From assembly GCA_027013225.1 (NCBI GenBank), contig JALUXU010000052.1:1-43640 (forward strand): a stretch of 43,640 nucleotides of DNA, in the 5' to 3' direction. Positions within the stretch are counted from its first letter, which is position 1, and each line of letters begins with the position of its first letter. The notes below the pieces were generated by a model. That model worked only from the letters and a program-made list of their open reading frames with translations. It was not told where the DNA came from and made no database searches. Origin of the DNA: Acidihalobacter sp. (GTDB lineage: Bacteria; Pseudomonadota; Gammaproteobacteria; DSM-5130; Acidihalobacteraceae). Shown here piece by piece: positions 7,911 through 16,710 of the stretch. The position numbers were made by a program, and so were the translations under genes.

Positions 7911-9275
7911 TCAGCCCGTCATCCATCCGCGTCCAGTGGCTACTTGAAGCCTTGCCCAAGCTAGGCCGGCATTCCGCTTTGCCTGAGCCAAAGCTAACTG
8001 CGCGTTGAATAGATCGCGTTCCGTAGTCAAAAGATCGAGGAGAGACGCGCTCCCAAGAGCATAATCCTTCGCATAGAGCTTACGCAGCCGATATAAGGAA
8101 TCAACGGCCTTAGTCCAGACGGTGACTTCTTTTTCGGCATTCAAGAACCGGCTTTGTTCACTCTGAACCTCCTGTACGGCTGTCAGAACACTTTTTTGCC
8201 ATTCCAGCTTTCGTTGCTCTGCTACTTTTATGGCCGCACGGCGCTTCGCATCCAGCGTGGATTGATTGAATAGCGGCAAGTTAAGGGTTGGACCGAAAGA
8301 CCAACTGTTGCTGCTACCCAGAGTGATCGATCCTCCAAGAGTCAAGCTTGGATACATATTTGCAGTTGCGACACCCACAGCTGCCACCGCCGCAGCGTAA
8401 GCACGCTCCGTTGCGCGGACGTCAGGTCGATTGCGAAGCAGATCGGCGGGTGAACCAATACCAGCACTCATCGCAGGCAAGGGTTGTGGCGCCTGTTTTT
8501 TCATGTTTGCCAGAATCGATCCAGCCGGTTCAGCCAACAGTGTTGCCAGAGAATAGACTGCCGCATCGAATCGGGCTTGTAGCGGCGGGAGTGCTGCAAC
8601 CACTTGTTCGTATCGGCTTTTCGCTAGTGTGACATCGAGATTGGATGCCGTGCCGATTTTCTTTTGTTTTTGAACAAGAAGATACATTTTGCGCCGATTT
8701 GCAATTGTTTTCTGGGTTAATTCCACGGCTCGCTGGTAATAACGCGCGTCAATATAGCTCCCTACAATGTTTGATAGAAAAGCGAGACGCGCAGCCATCG
8801 CGGAATATTCGCTGGCCTGGTAGTTTGCGCCGGCTTCCTCATGTAAGCGCCGCAAACGGCCGAAGATATCCAGCACATAATTCCCTCCCGCCATAACAGT
8901 ATCAATCGTGGTCGGAACGGCACCTCCGCCTCCGGTGCGGATGCTGCTGTAATCGATTGAACCATTAATGTGGGCTGGAATGCCACTGGCGGAGTATAGC
9001 GCCTGCAACTGAGCAGCCCGTTCCTTAGCAATTTTCAAATCGATATTCTGAGAGAGACCCCGCGCAACAAGGGTGTTCAGATACTTGTCATGCAAAGCCG
9101 ACCACCAGTTGGTTTGTATGGCACGCGTGGCGGCAGGCTGGCTAACTGCATAAGATCCTGCCAAGGCGATTTTTGGTGATGTGTAATTGGGCCCGACGGC
9201 AGCACAGCCGCTTAGCAAACCCGCACTCAAGGCCATGGAATAAATTAGTTTATGTGAGAGCAAAAAAGGTTTCAT
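7911..9275 (-). CDS. RND outer-membrane factor lipoprotein (NodT/TolC type)
   Basis: A 454-residue outer-membrane channel subunit. The start at 9275 gives MKPFLLSHKLIYSMALSAGL followed by lipobox LLSGC, so Cys24 would be acylated after signal removal. Family landmarks are GPNY just after the Cys, WWSAL, the duplicated OEP helical halves, NRPDVRATERAYAAAVAAVG and TERDLFNAQLALAQ. A longer open frame runs upstream to 9701 but crosses the IS110 remnant and is not needed. A weak ribosome site (AGGG) precedes 9275. The gene faces the permease tail to tail instead of following it, so it must have its own promoter, in or next to the IS110 remnant. Confidence 0.92.
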   Translation of the reverse strand: MKPFLLSHKLIYSMALSAGLLSGCAAVGPNYTSPKIALAGSYAVSQPAATRAIQTNWWSALHDKYLNTLVARGLSQNIDLKIAKERAAQLQALYSASGIPAHINGSIDYSSIRTGGGGAVPTTIDTVMAGGNYVLDIFGRLRRLHEEAGANYQASEYSAMAARLAFLSNIVGSYIDARYYQRAVELTQKTIANRRKMYLLVQKQKKIGTASNLDVTLAKSRYEQVVAALPPLQARFDAAVYSLATLLAEPAGSILANMKKQAPQPLPAMSAGIGSPADLLRNRPDVRATERAYAAAVAAVGVATANMYPSLTLGGSITLGSSNSWSFGPTLNLPLFNQSTLDAKRRAAIKVAEQRKLEWQKSVLTAVQEVQSEQSRFLNAEKEVTVWTKAVDSLYRLRKLYAKDYALGSASLLDLLTTERDLFNAQLALAQAKRNAGLAWARLQVATGRGWMTG

Positions 9276-9359
9276 AGTAACCCTGATCCTGGGGCAGAAT
9301 TCCGCGTCGGGGTCAGCGCGAAGTGAACAATTAGAGGAATAAGTACCGTCAGCGCAGAG

Positions 9360-9760
9360 CGGCGACAGTTCGGTGCATTCCAGAAAGACCGTCGGGCACT
9401 GGCCCAGTAGTGCGCTTCCCATCGGCCCGATAAGGTCGTCATGGAGAGCACGGGGATCTACTGGAAGAGTCCCTATGCGGCTTTGGAAAAGGTGGGGATC
9501 CAGGCCCTGATTTCGGCAAGTCCTCCAGAGGCGCTGCTCCGTCTGGTCAGCCGGCGGCTCGAGGCCAGCCAGGAGTTTCAGAGTCTTGTCATTCGCTGCG
9601 GGCACAAGTGTTTCATCATCGCGATTGTCCACAAGATGGTGCGCATCATCTACGCCATACTCTCGACTGGCACATACTACCGGGATGCCGACACAGACCA
9701 TGAGGCACTCAGTGTGCAGCGAGTCGCTTCTCGCTGGATCAAGAAACTGATTAAATCATC
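9360..9760 (+). pseudogene. IS110-family transposase remnant
   Basis: The frame reads FGAFQKDRRALAQ, a TAG stop at 9408-9410 where relatives usually have Trp, then PDKVVMESTGIYWKSPYAAL, the RuvC-like DEDD-domain segment of IS110 transposases. After QALI the sequence jumps to PPEALLRLVSRRLEASQE and soon after to CGHKCFIIAIVHKMVRIIYA, the C-terminal conserved part. The match fades near 9760 although the frame stays open to 9851. The middle of the protein and much of each end are lost, so it is inactive. It lies directly upstream of the outer-membrane factor gene, on the opposite strand. Confidence 0.8.
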
Positions 9761-9864
9761 AGCCAGCGTAAAGCGTCACCAACACCTGAATATGGCCCCA
9801 TCGGGGAGCCAGGCCCCGCCATGCCCACCTTATCGATTTCTTGCACAGTAAAGCGGTAAAGGTT

Positions 9865-9887
9865 CCGGATCGGTTTTTCCGATCCGG
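9865..9887 (-). terminator. Perfect hairpin downstream of the PepSY gene
   Basis: CCGGATCGG and CCGATCCGG form a perfect 9-bp stem with a 5-base loop, 24 bp beyond the PepSY stop. The run of T sits in the loop, not after the stem, so it is not a classical intrinsic terminator. It may protect the 3' end of the message or end the minus-strand operon. Confidence 0.45.
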
Positions 9888-9910
9888 CGCCAAAGACGAG
9901 TTGGAAGGGA

Positions 9911-10333
9911 TTATTGCTGAATTTCGCCTTGCATCCCGTCGTTGCTGTTGTCTTGATTGTGGCTTTCCTGATTATATTCGTCATGGCCGTATTCACCTTC
10001 GCCGCCCCCTTTTTCAGAATTTTCTAGCCCCTGGCTGAGGATTTTGCCGCTCATGGCATCGATCTTGACGGTATAGGCCTGTTTTTTGGCATCGACTATG
10101 TCGGCTTCCCAAACCCCTTTGCCGTTTTCGTCGTTGAAACTGACCCCGCTCACCGTACCCGGAACGGCGTTTTGGGCGATGTTTTTGGCCTGGTCGAGCG
10201 AGATTTTGGCTGCATGCAGCATTTGAGTTTCCACCGCAAGGGATTGTTCGCCGTGGTTCGAGGCGAGTGCCGCGCCGGCCGCCGTCAAGCCCAACACAGT
10301 CAATGTCGAGGCGATCAGGATTTTGGTTTTCAT
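9911..10333 (-). CDS. PepSY-domain periplasmic protein
   Basis: A 140-residue exported protein. The signal peptide is about residues 1-24 (TLTVLGLTAAGAALA then SN). One PepSY-type domain covers about 36-98: KISLDQAKNIAQNAVPG, then VWEADIVDAKKQAYTVKIDA and GKILSQG. The tail is hydrophilic, rich in Gly, Glu, His, Asn and Gln. PepSY proteins are thought to restrain proteases or bind ligands in the periplasm. The start is supported by AAGGAG 8 nt upstream of ATG. It lies downstream of, and on the same strand as, a histidine kinase gene after 275 bp. PepSY proteins are often found beside such kinases, so a sensing role is plausible but unproven. Confidence 0.85.
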   Translation of the reverse strand: MKTKILIASTLTVLGLTAAGAALASNHGEQSLAVETQMLHAAKISLDQAKNIAQNAVPGTVSGVSFNDENGKGVWEADIVDAKKQAYTVKIDAMSGKILSQGLENSEKGGGEGEYGHDEYNQESHNQDNSNDGMQGEIQQ

Positions 10334-10608
10334 GATGTAACTCCTTAAGTTGTGGGTGGACGGTCACCCCTTTGGTGTCCGTTGGTGATTACTTTACGCA
10401 GTGATTGTTGCGTGGATCTGGCCAGCGGTTTACATCTTGGTAAGGGAAGCCATAAACCGAGAGATTCAATTCAGATATTTCCTTCGGGAATGCGTTCTCG
10501 TGCCGATCTGGCACTTTCGGCAAGCGTTTTTTTCTTATCGATAGCTACAGGCTGGCCCAATCGTGCTCATCCGTCAGCGTGCTGAAGAAGGTCAAGGCAA
10601 ATACAGCT
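10334..10608. other. Intergenic region between PepSY gene and histidine kinase gene
   Basis: No gene seen. It contains a plus-strand hairpin TGCCGA...TCGGCA (10501-10522) followed by seven T (10527-10533). This looks like a weak intrinsic terminator but has no plus-strand gene to serve. The part next to 10333 must hold the PepSY ribosome site and possibly its own promoter. Confidence 0.4.
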
Positions 10609-11985
10609 TTAGGGGGCGCAGTCGGCATCCGTTGGAAATTGTACGCTGACTTTGAGGCCGGGGTGAGCATCTTCAAGCACGAGTCTGGCGCCATGAAAAC
10701 CTGCGATGGCCTTGACAAGGCTCAGGCCGAGTCCACTCCCTGGGTGGCTGCGGCTTTTATCCAGTCGATAGAAACGGCGAAGCACCCGTTCGCGTTCCTC
10801 GGTCGGGATACCGGGGCCGTTATCGCGTACCACCAGCGCTGGGGATTTGCCATGCATCTCGATGCCAAGCGTTATCCGCGTGCCTGGGGGACAGTGACGC
10901 AGGGCGTTTTCGATCAGGTTGGCTCCGAGCTGAATCAATAGTTCACGATCCCCGTGCACGCTGGAACGCTTTGTTGATCTGGCCGTTTCAAGCGTCATCT
11001 TTGCATCTTCTGCCACTTCGGCATAGATTTCATGCAGGGTGGCGGTGATCTCGTTGAGGTAAATACATTCGAATCGCGCCTCGCACGCACCTCCTTCGAG
11101 ACGGGCAATGCGCAACAAGGCTTCGAAAGTGGCGTTGAGATGATCCACCTGAGCGAGGGCGGCTTCCAATTCCTCACTCACCGCTTCGCCATGGATTGCC
11201 CGCGCTTGCGCCTCGAGCAGGCGGATTTTCAAACGGCTCAGGGGGGTCTTGAGATCATGGGCGATATCGACGCTGACCTGGCGGATGCCCTCGACCGTGG
11301 CCTGCAGATGGTTGAGCGCCTGATTGAGTTGGGCAGCAAGCTGGTCGATGTCGTTTTTGCGCCCGTCTCGCGGCACTCGGGAGGCCAGATCGCCGGCCGC
11401 CACCTTCTCCATGGTGCGACCAATGGCATTCAACCGACGCTGTGCACGCATGCCTAGCAATCCACCGCCACCGAGCGCGATCAGGGCAAGAAACAGCGTT
11501 GCCAGCGCGAATCCCTGGGCGGTGAAACTTTCCATGGCGTCTATGGCCCGCTGACTGGCCCCGACCGTCAACTCTAAATCATGTATGCGTCCCGTCAACA
11601 GGCGATAACGGGCCTCTCTGCGTAAGCCAAGTGCTGTGCCTGGTACACTCAGGAAGCCTTCTGGCAGGGGGCGTTTAGGGGTGAAGTTCCCCGCCAGCAT
11701 GCGGCCTTTTTGGGTGCGCGCCAGAAACAGACGTTGGCGTAAAGGCGCCGCTTGCACGTAGGCACGGAGCATATCGACGAAGTCGTGTTGATCGCTGTCT
11801 TTCTCGTAGGCGTTGGCGAGAACGGTGAAGGTCTCGCGCAGGGTTTGATCTTGTTCCCGCAACAGTTCGCGTTGCATCAGATGATAGGCGACCGCGCCGA
11901 TCAGCAGGTAAGCCAGCAGGCTGAGCGCAGCGGTCAGCAGTGCCGCGCGCAGCGCCGTGCTGCGCCAGATTTCAGTCGGGCGCAT
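10609..11985 (-). CDS. Sensor histidine kinase (HAMP-HisKA-HATPase)
   Basis: A 458-residue membrane kinase. Membrane helices are at about 13-37 and 155-178, with a periplasmic sensor region of about 115 residues between them that has no named fold I can recognise. A HAMP segment (about 179-232) leads to the phospho-acceptor helix VSVDIAHDLKTPLSRLK, with His243. The ATP-binding domain has the N-box (NLIENALRH, Asn356/360), G1 box DNGPGIP (388-394) and G2 box GSGLGLSL (416-423), so all catalytic features are present. Its start overlaps the response-regulator stop by 14 bp, which ensures paired expression. Neighbours suggest control of the adjacent exporter and PepSY protein; the signal is unknown. 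Confidence 0.93.
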   Translation of the reverse strand: MRPTEIWRSTALRAALLTAALSLLAYLLIGAVAYHLMQRELLREQDQTLRETFTVLANAYEKDSDQHDFVDMLRAYVQAAPLRQRLFLARTQKGRMLAGNFTPKRPLPEGFLSVPGTALGLRREARYRLLTGRIHDLELTVGASQRAIDAMESFTAQGFALATLFLALIALGGGGLLGMRAQRRLNAIGRTMEKVAAGDLASRVPRDGRKNDIDQLAAQLNQALNHLQATVEGIRQVSVDIAHDLKTPLSRLKIRLLEAQARAIHGEAVSEELEAALAQVDHLNATFEALLRIARLEGGACEARFECIYLNEITATLHEIYAEVAEDAKMTLETARSTKRSSVHGDRELLIQLGANLIENALRHCPPGTRITLGIEMHGKSPALVVRDNGPGIPTEERERVLRRFYRLDKSRSHPGSGLGLSLVKAIAGFHGARLVLEDAHPGLKVSVQFPTDADCAP

Positions 11986-12649
11986 GGAGAGTGTAACCGA
12001 GGTTGCGCTCGGTGTGGAGGAGCGGAGTGGAAAAGGGTTTGTCGATCTTGGCGCGCAGGCGGCTGATGTGGGTTTCTACCACACTGGTCTTGGGATCGAA
12101 GCGTAATCCCCAGACGTGTTCCAGCAGCATCGTTCGGGTGACGATGCGATCGGCGTTGCGCATAAGGTATTCAAGCAAACGGAATTCACGCGGCTGCAGG
12201 TCTATGGGGCGGCCGGCCCGTGTCACACGATGCCGCAGCCGGTCGAGTTCAAGATCCGCAACCCGCAGTACGGCATCTTCGGCAAAACCAGGCGCTCGAC
12301 GCGTCAGTGCCTGTACGCGGGCGGCCAGTTCGCTGAAGGCGAAAGGCTTGACCAGATAGTCATCTCCTCCCGCCTCCAGCCCCGCGACGCGGTCATCTAC
12401 GTCGCCGATGGCAGTGAGGAAGATTATCGGTGTGGTCACCTGCGCCGAGCGCAACGCGCGAACCAGCGGCAGACCTTCAAGACGCGGCAGCATGCGATCT
12501 ACGATGATCACCTCATAGCCTCCGGCCAGCGCCTGGGCCAGACCTTGCTTGCCATCTCCCAAAACGTCACAGACATGTCCCTGCTCGCGAAAGCCGCGGG
12601 CGATGTAGTTGGCTGTTTCGGAGTCATCTTCGATAAGCAGAATTTTCAT
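11972..12649 (-). CDS. OmpR/PhoB-family response regulator
   Basis: A 225-residue DNA-binding regulator. The receiver domain has the acidic pair EDD (residues 7-9), phospho-acceptor Asp51 in VIIVDRMLP, Thr79 in FLTA and Lys101 in DDYLVKPF. A winged-helix output domain follows (about 128-222), with LQPREFRLLEYLMRN and VVETHISRLRAKID. I use ATG 12649, where the receiver fold begins; an in-frame ATG at 12685 would add 12 residues with no ribosome site. It pairs with the overlapping kinase gene. The 105 bp to the upstream ABC permease gene could hold a promoter, or the whole block could be one transcript. Confidence 0.93.
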   Translation of the reverse strand: MKILLIEDDSETANYIARGFREQGHVCDVLGDGKQGLAQALAGGYEVIIVDRMLPRLEGLPLVRALRSAQVTTPIIFLTAIGDVDDRVAGLEAGGDDYLVKPFAFSELAARVQALTRRAPGFAEDAVLRVADLELDRLRHRVTRAGRPIDLQPREFRLLEYLMRNADRIVTRTMLLEHVWGLRFDPKTSVVETHISRLRAKIDKPFSTPLLHTERNLGYTLHAPD

Positions 12650-12754
12650 GTCGCCTACGGTAGTCCGGAAGGAATCATTAGGCAATATCCATGTGATTGC
12701 ATCGAGGAGAGTAAAGAGCAGCCAAGCAGCATAAGAAACAGAATAAATCCCCTC

Positions 12755-13861
12755 TTAGTTCAAGCGATGGCGAAAGAGCCATCCGGCAGCGGTGAGTGTG
12801 GTAAGGCCGATCAATGCCATTGGCCAGAATTGACCGATCAGCGCAGGAAAAGGCGCGGCTTCAAGGAAAACACCCCGCACTACAACCATGAAGTAGCGCA
12901 AGGGGTTCAAATAGGTCAAGTACTGCACCACGATGGGCATATTACTGATGGGCGTCGCGAAGCCAGAGAGAATGACCGACGGTACTAGAAACATGAACGC
13001 GCCCAAGAGGGCCTGTTGCAAGGTGGTGGCCATCGAAGAAATCATCAGTCCTATGCCTATGGCCGAGAGCGAGAACAAAAGAATGCCGGTGTAAAGGCTC
13101 AACAGTGAGCCGCGCAACGGCACCCCAAACCACCATGTCGCCAAAAAAATGAGAGCACTCGACTCAAGCAAGCCGATAATTAACCCGGGCATCGATTTGC
13201 CGATGAGAATCTCAAGCGGCCGCAACGGGGTTACCAACAGCTGATCGAAGGTGCCCTGTTCTCTTTCCCGGGCAACCGACAAGGCGGTGACCATGGTCAC
13301 TACAACCAGAAGAAGCAGGCCAATGATGCCTGGCACGATGAACCAGTGGCTTTCAAGGTTCGGATTGAACCAGGCGCGGGTGACGAGTTTGACCGGCGGC
13401 GGTTCGCCATGCTTTTCTGCCCAGCGGCGATTGAAACGCTCGATGATTTGACGGGCGTACCCCAAGGCGATCATGGCTGTATTGGAATTTCGTCCATCGA
13501 GTATGATCTGTACCCGGGCATTCTCACCGCGGCGTAAATTGCTGGAAAAATCGGGCCCGATGGACAAGATGATGAGAGCTTTCTGATCATCAATGAGCTT
13601 TTTCAGCCCATGGGAGTTGCGCCGCATGGCTACGCGTTCAAAATGCTTCGAGCCGATAAAATCCGAGATCAGGCGCTGGGCGATGGTGCCGTTATCCTGG
13701 TTGTAAATTGCGAGAGGGACGTGATTCAGATCGAATGTGGCCGCATAGCTGAACAGGAAGAGCTGAAATAGAGGCGGCACGATGATGATGATGCGTTCAC
13801 GGCGGTCTTTGAGTATGGCCAGGAACTCCTTGATTACCAGTGCGAACACACGTTGCCACAT
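12755..13861 (-). CDS. ybhR: ABC-2 type exporter permease, YbhR-like
   Basis: A 368-residue inner-membrane permease. An N-terminal helix (RIIIIVPPLFQLFLFSYAAT) precedes a large extracytoplasmic domain of about 130 residues. Five further helices follow, with the ABC-2 signature region around FDQLLVTPLRPLEILIGK and the closing LTYLNPLRYFMVVVRGVF. It is the last of four genes in the order adaptor, double ATPase, permease, permease, matching E. coli ybhG-F-S-R. E. coli YbhFSR has been linked to drug and cation export; the substrate here is unknown. Six bp separate it from the first permease gene, so the two permeases probably form a heterodimer. Confidence 0.85.
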   Translation of the reverse strand: MWQRVFALVIKEFLAILKDRRERIIIIVPPLFQLFLFSYAATFDLNHVPLAIYNQDNGTIAQRLISDFIGSKHFERVAMRRNSHGLKKLIDDQKALIILSIGPDFSSNLRRGENARVQIILDGRNSNTAMIALGYARQIIERFNRRWAEKHGEPPPVKLVTRAWFNPNLESHWFIVPGIIGLLLLVVVTMVTALSVAREREQGTFDQLLVTPLRPLEILIGKSMPGLIIGLLESSALIFLATWWFGVPLRGSLLSLYTGILLFSLSAIGIGLMISSMATTLQQALLGAFMFLVPSVILSGFATPISNMPIVVQYLTYLNPLRYFMVVVRGVFLEAAPFPALIGQFWPMALIGLTTLTAAGWLFRHRLN

Positions 13862-13867
13862 AGGGTA

Positions 13868-14998
13868 TCACTCGAGCCGTTTATGAATCCTAAGGCGCGC
13901 CATGCCGAGGAAGAGCAAAGCCATCAAGGCCAAGGCCAAGGTGTTCGGCAAAATGACGGCCCATACATCGCCGGCCAAAAACAGGGTATGCAGCACATTG
14001 ACGAAATAGCGTGCAGCGACGATATGAGTCAGAGCTTGCAGCCAGCCCGGCATGCTGCTGATGTCGAACAAAAACCCTGACAACATGAAAGCCGGCAGAA
14101 AAGTCACAAGAATGGCGATCAGGCTGGCGACGAATTGATTGCGGGCAAGGATGGAAATAAGCAGGCCCATGCCAAGGGAGGCCAACAGAAAGAGGGCAGA
14201 CACAAAGAGGAGGAGGAACAGGTTGCCGCGTAATGGGACGGCGAACAGGAAGATGCCCATAACGAGTGAAAAGAGCATACTACACATGCCGAGGATGAAA
14301 TAGGGAATGAGCTTCCCCAGCAATATTTCTCGCAGGGTAACCGGCGTAACCATGAGCGCTTCCAGTGTGCCGCGTTCCCATTCGCGCGCCATCACCAAGG
14401 CTGTCAGAAGTGCACCGATGAGGGTCATGATGACTGCGATCAAGCCAGGCACCAGGTATTCCCGGCTGCGTACCTCGGGATTGAACCATACGCGTGCTTC
14501 CAGCATTACGGGTGTGCTTATGGGTATGCCGCGACGTTCGGCGCGCTGTTCCAGCCAGTTGTTGATGGTCGCTCCTACATAACCTTTGATCAGGCGGGCC
14601 TGATTGGCGTCCACCCCGTTGACGATCAGTTGTATGGGCGCCGTGTTGTCACTTTCCATCTGGGCGGAGAAATTACTTTGCAGATGCACGATCGCATCGA
14701 TGCGCCGTGTCATCAATTCCGCCTGGGCTTCACGCATGTTTGGCAAGCGGCGCGGCGAAAAATACCGCGAATGTTCGAATGCACTGAACAGGCTGGCGCT
14801 GGCGACGCCGGGCGAGTCAGCCACCATGCCCACCGGCACATGCTTGGCATCGAGAGAAACGCCATAGCCGAATATCAAAAGCAGCACGACGGGCATGACA
14901 AAAGCGATAGCCAAGCTGGAAGGATCGCGAAGTATCTGCTTGAACTCTTTGTACAGCAGGCCGCGCAGGCGCATCTGGCTGCCGCCGCGAGAATTCAT
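13868..14998 (-). CDS. ybhS: ABC-2 type exporter permease, YbhS-like
   Basis: A 376-residue permease of the same plan as its downstream neighbour. The first helix (LAIAFVMPVVLLLIFGYGVS) is followed by a large outer domain, a helix with the sequence MAREWERGTLEALMVTPVTL at its cytoplasmic side, and then a helix bundle. The start at 14998 overlaps the ATPase stop as ATGA, and an internal Met at residue 9 is a weaker alternative. It is the probable partner of the second permease, powered by the double-ATPase protein. Confidence 0.86.
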   Translation of the reverse strand: MNSRGGSQMRLRGLLYKEFKQILRDPSSLAIAFVMPVVLLLIFGYGVSLDAKHVPVGMVADSPGVASASLFSAFEHSRYFSPRRLPNMREAQAELMTRRIDAIVHLQSNFSAQMESDNTAPIQLIVNGVDANQARLIKGYVGATINNWLEQRAERRGIPISTPVMLEARVWFNPEVRSREYLVPGLIAVIMTLIGALLTALVMAREWERGTLEALMVTPVTLREILLGKLIPYFILGMCSMLFSLVMGIFLFAVPLRGNLFLLLFVSALFLLASLGMGLLISILARNQFVASLIAILVTFLPAFMLSGFLFDISSMPGWLQALTHIVAARYFVNVLHTLFLAGDVWAVILPNTLALALMALLFLGMARLRIHKRLE

Positions 14999-16710
14999 GC
15001 GGCGCGCTCCATTTTCTGGATCAAGGTAATGAAGGCATCTTCCATTTTCGGCCGTGGGTTATCGGGCGTTGCGGCGCGGGCGCGAATTGCCGCTGGCGTA
15101 TCAATAGCGAGAATGCGCCCTTGGGCCATAATGGCCAGGCGATCGCAATATTCCGCCTCTTGCATGAAGTGGGTGGTGACCATAATCGTCACGCCTTCTT
15201 CGGCCAAGGCATTGATGCGCGACCAGAAGGCCCTGCGTTCGAGCGGATCGACGCCGGAGGTGGGTTCGTCAAGAAAGAGAATCGCGGGTTCGTGCATCAA
15301 GGCGCAGGCCATGGCCAAGCGCTGCTTGTAACCCAGGGGCTGATCATCGGCGATAGCATCGGCGGCTGTTCGCAGGTCAAACTCGTCTAGCGCCCAATCG
15401 AGTCTTTGTTTGTAGCGCATACCTTTCAAGCCATACGTTCGCGCAAAAAAACGCAAGTTGTCCATCACCCCTAAATGGCCATAGAGCGAAAAGCGCTGCG
15501 CCATGTAACCGATCCGCGCCCGCGCTTTTGCGGGAGCCTTGCGCAAATCCACCCCGTTGACGGCTAGTTGGCCTTCACTAGGAGGAAGCAGGCCGCAGAG
15601 CATGCGGAAAGTAGTCGACTTGCCGGCGCCATTGGCACCGAGCAAACCAAAGATTTCTCCCTTTTTGACTGCGAAACTGATATGCCGCACGGCCCAAAAA
15701 TCGCCGAAGCGCCGGCTCACGTTGCTGGCGACAATCACCGTTTCCTTCTTGAACGTGACAGGCGCCCTCTCTATAGAGGTATGCGTAGGACGTCTCTGTT
15801 GAGCCAGGATCGCCACAAAAGCATCCTCGAATCGAGGTTCCATGGGGGACCAAAGAATGCCTTTCAGATTCGGGGGTGAGGCTTTGTCAGCCAACAGCGC
15901 GCGTACTCCTTCGCCTTCGAGAACGGCATCCAGCACCTCTTCGCGGCGAATCAATCCGTCTTGCAAACGCCGGCGAAGGACGCCAGGCTGCTCGGCATAC
16001 CAGACCCGTCCCTGGAATCGCTGGCTAAACTCTTGTGGAGTACCTTGTCCTAGCACCTGTCCTTGATACAGCAAGACCACTTGTGCACAGCGTTCCGCTT
16101 CATTGAGATAAGTCGTCGACAGCAAAACGCTCATGCCTTCTTCGGCAACCAAACCCTTGATGATCTGCCAGAGTTCCTGTCGCGAAAGCGGATCCACGCC
16201 GACCGTGGGTTCGTCGAGCAACAGTAATTTGGGCGGACGGACAAGTGTGCAGGCCAGCCCCAGTTTCTGTTTCATGCCGCCCGAGAGGTGACCCGCGAGG
16301 CGTTTTGTGAAACGCTCGAGAGCGGTCAGGTGGAGTAATTCGGCATAACGGGCTGGGCGTTCGGCAGGGGGCAGTCCCTGCAGGTCTGCGTATAGCGCGA
16401 GATTCTCGGCAACCGTGAGGTCTTCATACAAACCGAAGCGTTGTGGCATGTAACCGATTTTTGACTGGATGGCAAGCGGATCCAGCACGGCATCGACACC
16501 CAATACCTGAATCTGTCCGGCGTCGGGCCGCAGCAGGCCGGCGACGAGACGCATGAGGGTCGTCTTTCCGGCGCCATCTGGGCCGATCAGGCCGGTAATG
16601 CATCCGCATTGGGCATCGAGATTCACCTTGTCCAGCGCCTTGATCAGGCGTCGTCCCGCACGAAAATGCTTTTCGAGGTTGCCAACGTGCAATGCGGTCT
16701 GCTTATTCAT
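14995..16710 (-). CDS. ybhF: Double-domain ABC ATPase, YbhF-like
   Basis: A 571-residue protein with two fused nucleotide-binding domains, close to E. coli YbhF (about 578). Domain 1 has Walker A GPDGAGKT (43-50), signature LSGGMKQKL (142-150) and Walker B LLLLDEP (162-168). Domain 2 has Walker A GANGAGKST (358-366), a divergent signature PLGYKQRLAMA (457-467) and Walker B ILFLDEP (476-482). The switch histidine is present in domain 2 (VTTHFMQEAE) but replaced by Thr in domain 1 (LSTTYLNEAE), so the two ATP sites should differ in activity. I start at ATG 16710, which overlaps the adaptor stop by 8 bp. The longer open frame upstream lies within the adaptor gene. Confidence 0.9.
   Translation of the reverse strand: MNKQTALHVGNLEKHFRAGRRLIKALDKVNLDAQCGCITGLIGPDGAGKTTLMRLVAGLLRPDAGQIQVLGVDAVLDPLAIQSKIGYMPQRFGLYEDLTVAENLALYADLQGLPPAERPARYAELLHLTALERFTKRLAGHLSGGMKQKLGLACTLVRPPKLLLLDEPTVGVDPLSRQELWQIIKGLVAEEGMSVLLSTTYLNEAERCAQVVLLYQGQVLGQGTPQEFSQRFQGRVWYAEQPGVLRRRLQDGLIRREEVLDAVLEGEGVRALLADKASPPNLKGILWSPMEPRFEDAFVAILAQQRRPTHTSIERAPVTFKKETVIVASNVSRRFGDFWAVRHISFAVKKGEIFGLLGANGAGKSTTFRMLCGLLPPSEGQLAVNGVDLRKAPAKARARIGYMAQRFSLYGHLGVMDNLRFFARTYGLKGMRYKQRLDWALDEFDLRTAADAIADDQPLGYKQRLAMACALMHEPAILFLDEPTSGVDPLERRAFWSRINALAEEGVTIMVTTHFMQEAEYCDRLAIMAQGRILAIDTPAAIRARAATPDNPRPKMEDAFITLIQKMERAA

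Noticed and set aside
7911-9701. 596-residue form of the outer-membrane factor
   Set aside because: The extra N-terminal part runs through IS110 debris; the lipoprotein signal begins at 9275.
9740-9910. Island attachment site repeating the tRNA-Thr 3' end
   Set aside because: Only very short partial matches to the tRNA end are present here, not a convincing direct repeat.
10352-10585. Plus-strand open frame between the PepSY and kinase genes
   Set aside because: No ribosome site, domain or codon pattern supports it.
12116-12988. 290-codon plus-strand open frame over the response regulator
   Set aside because: It lies across the regulator and permease genes on the other strand and has no recognisable domain.
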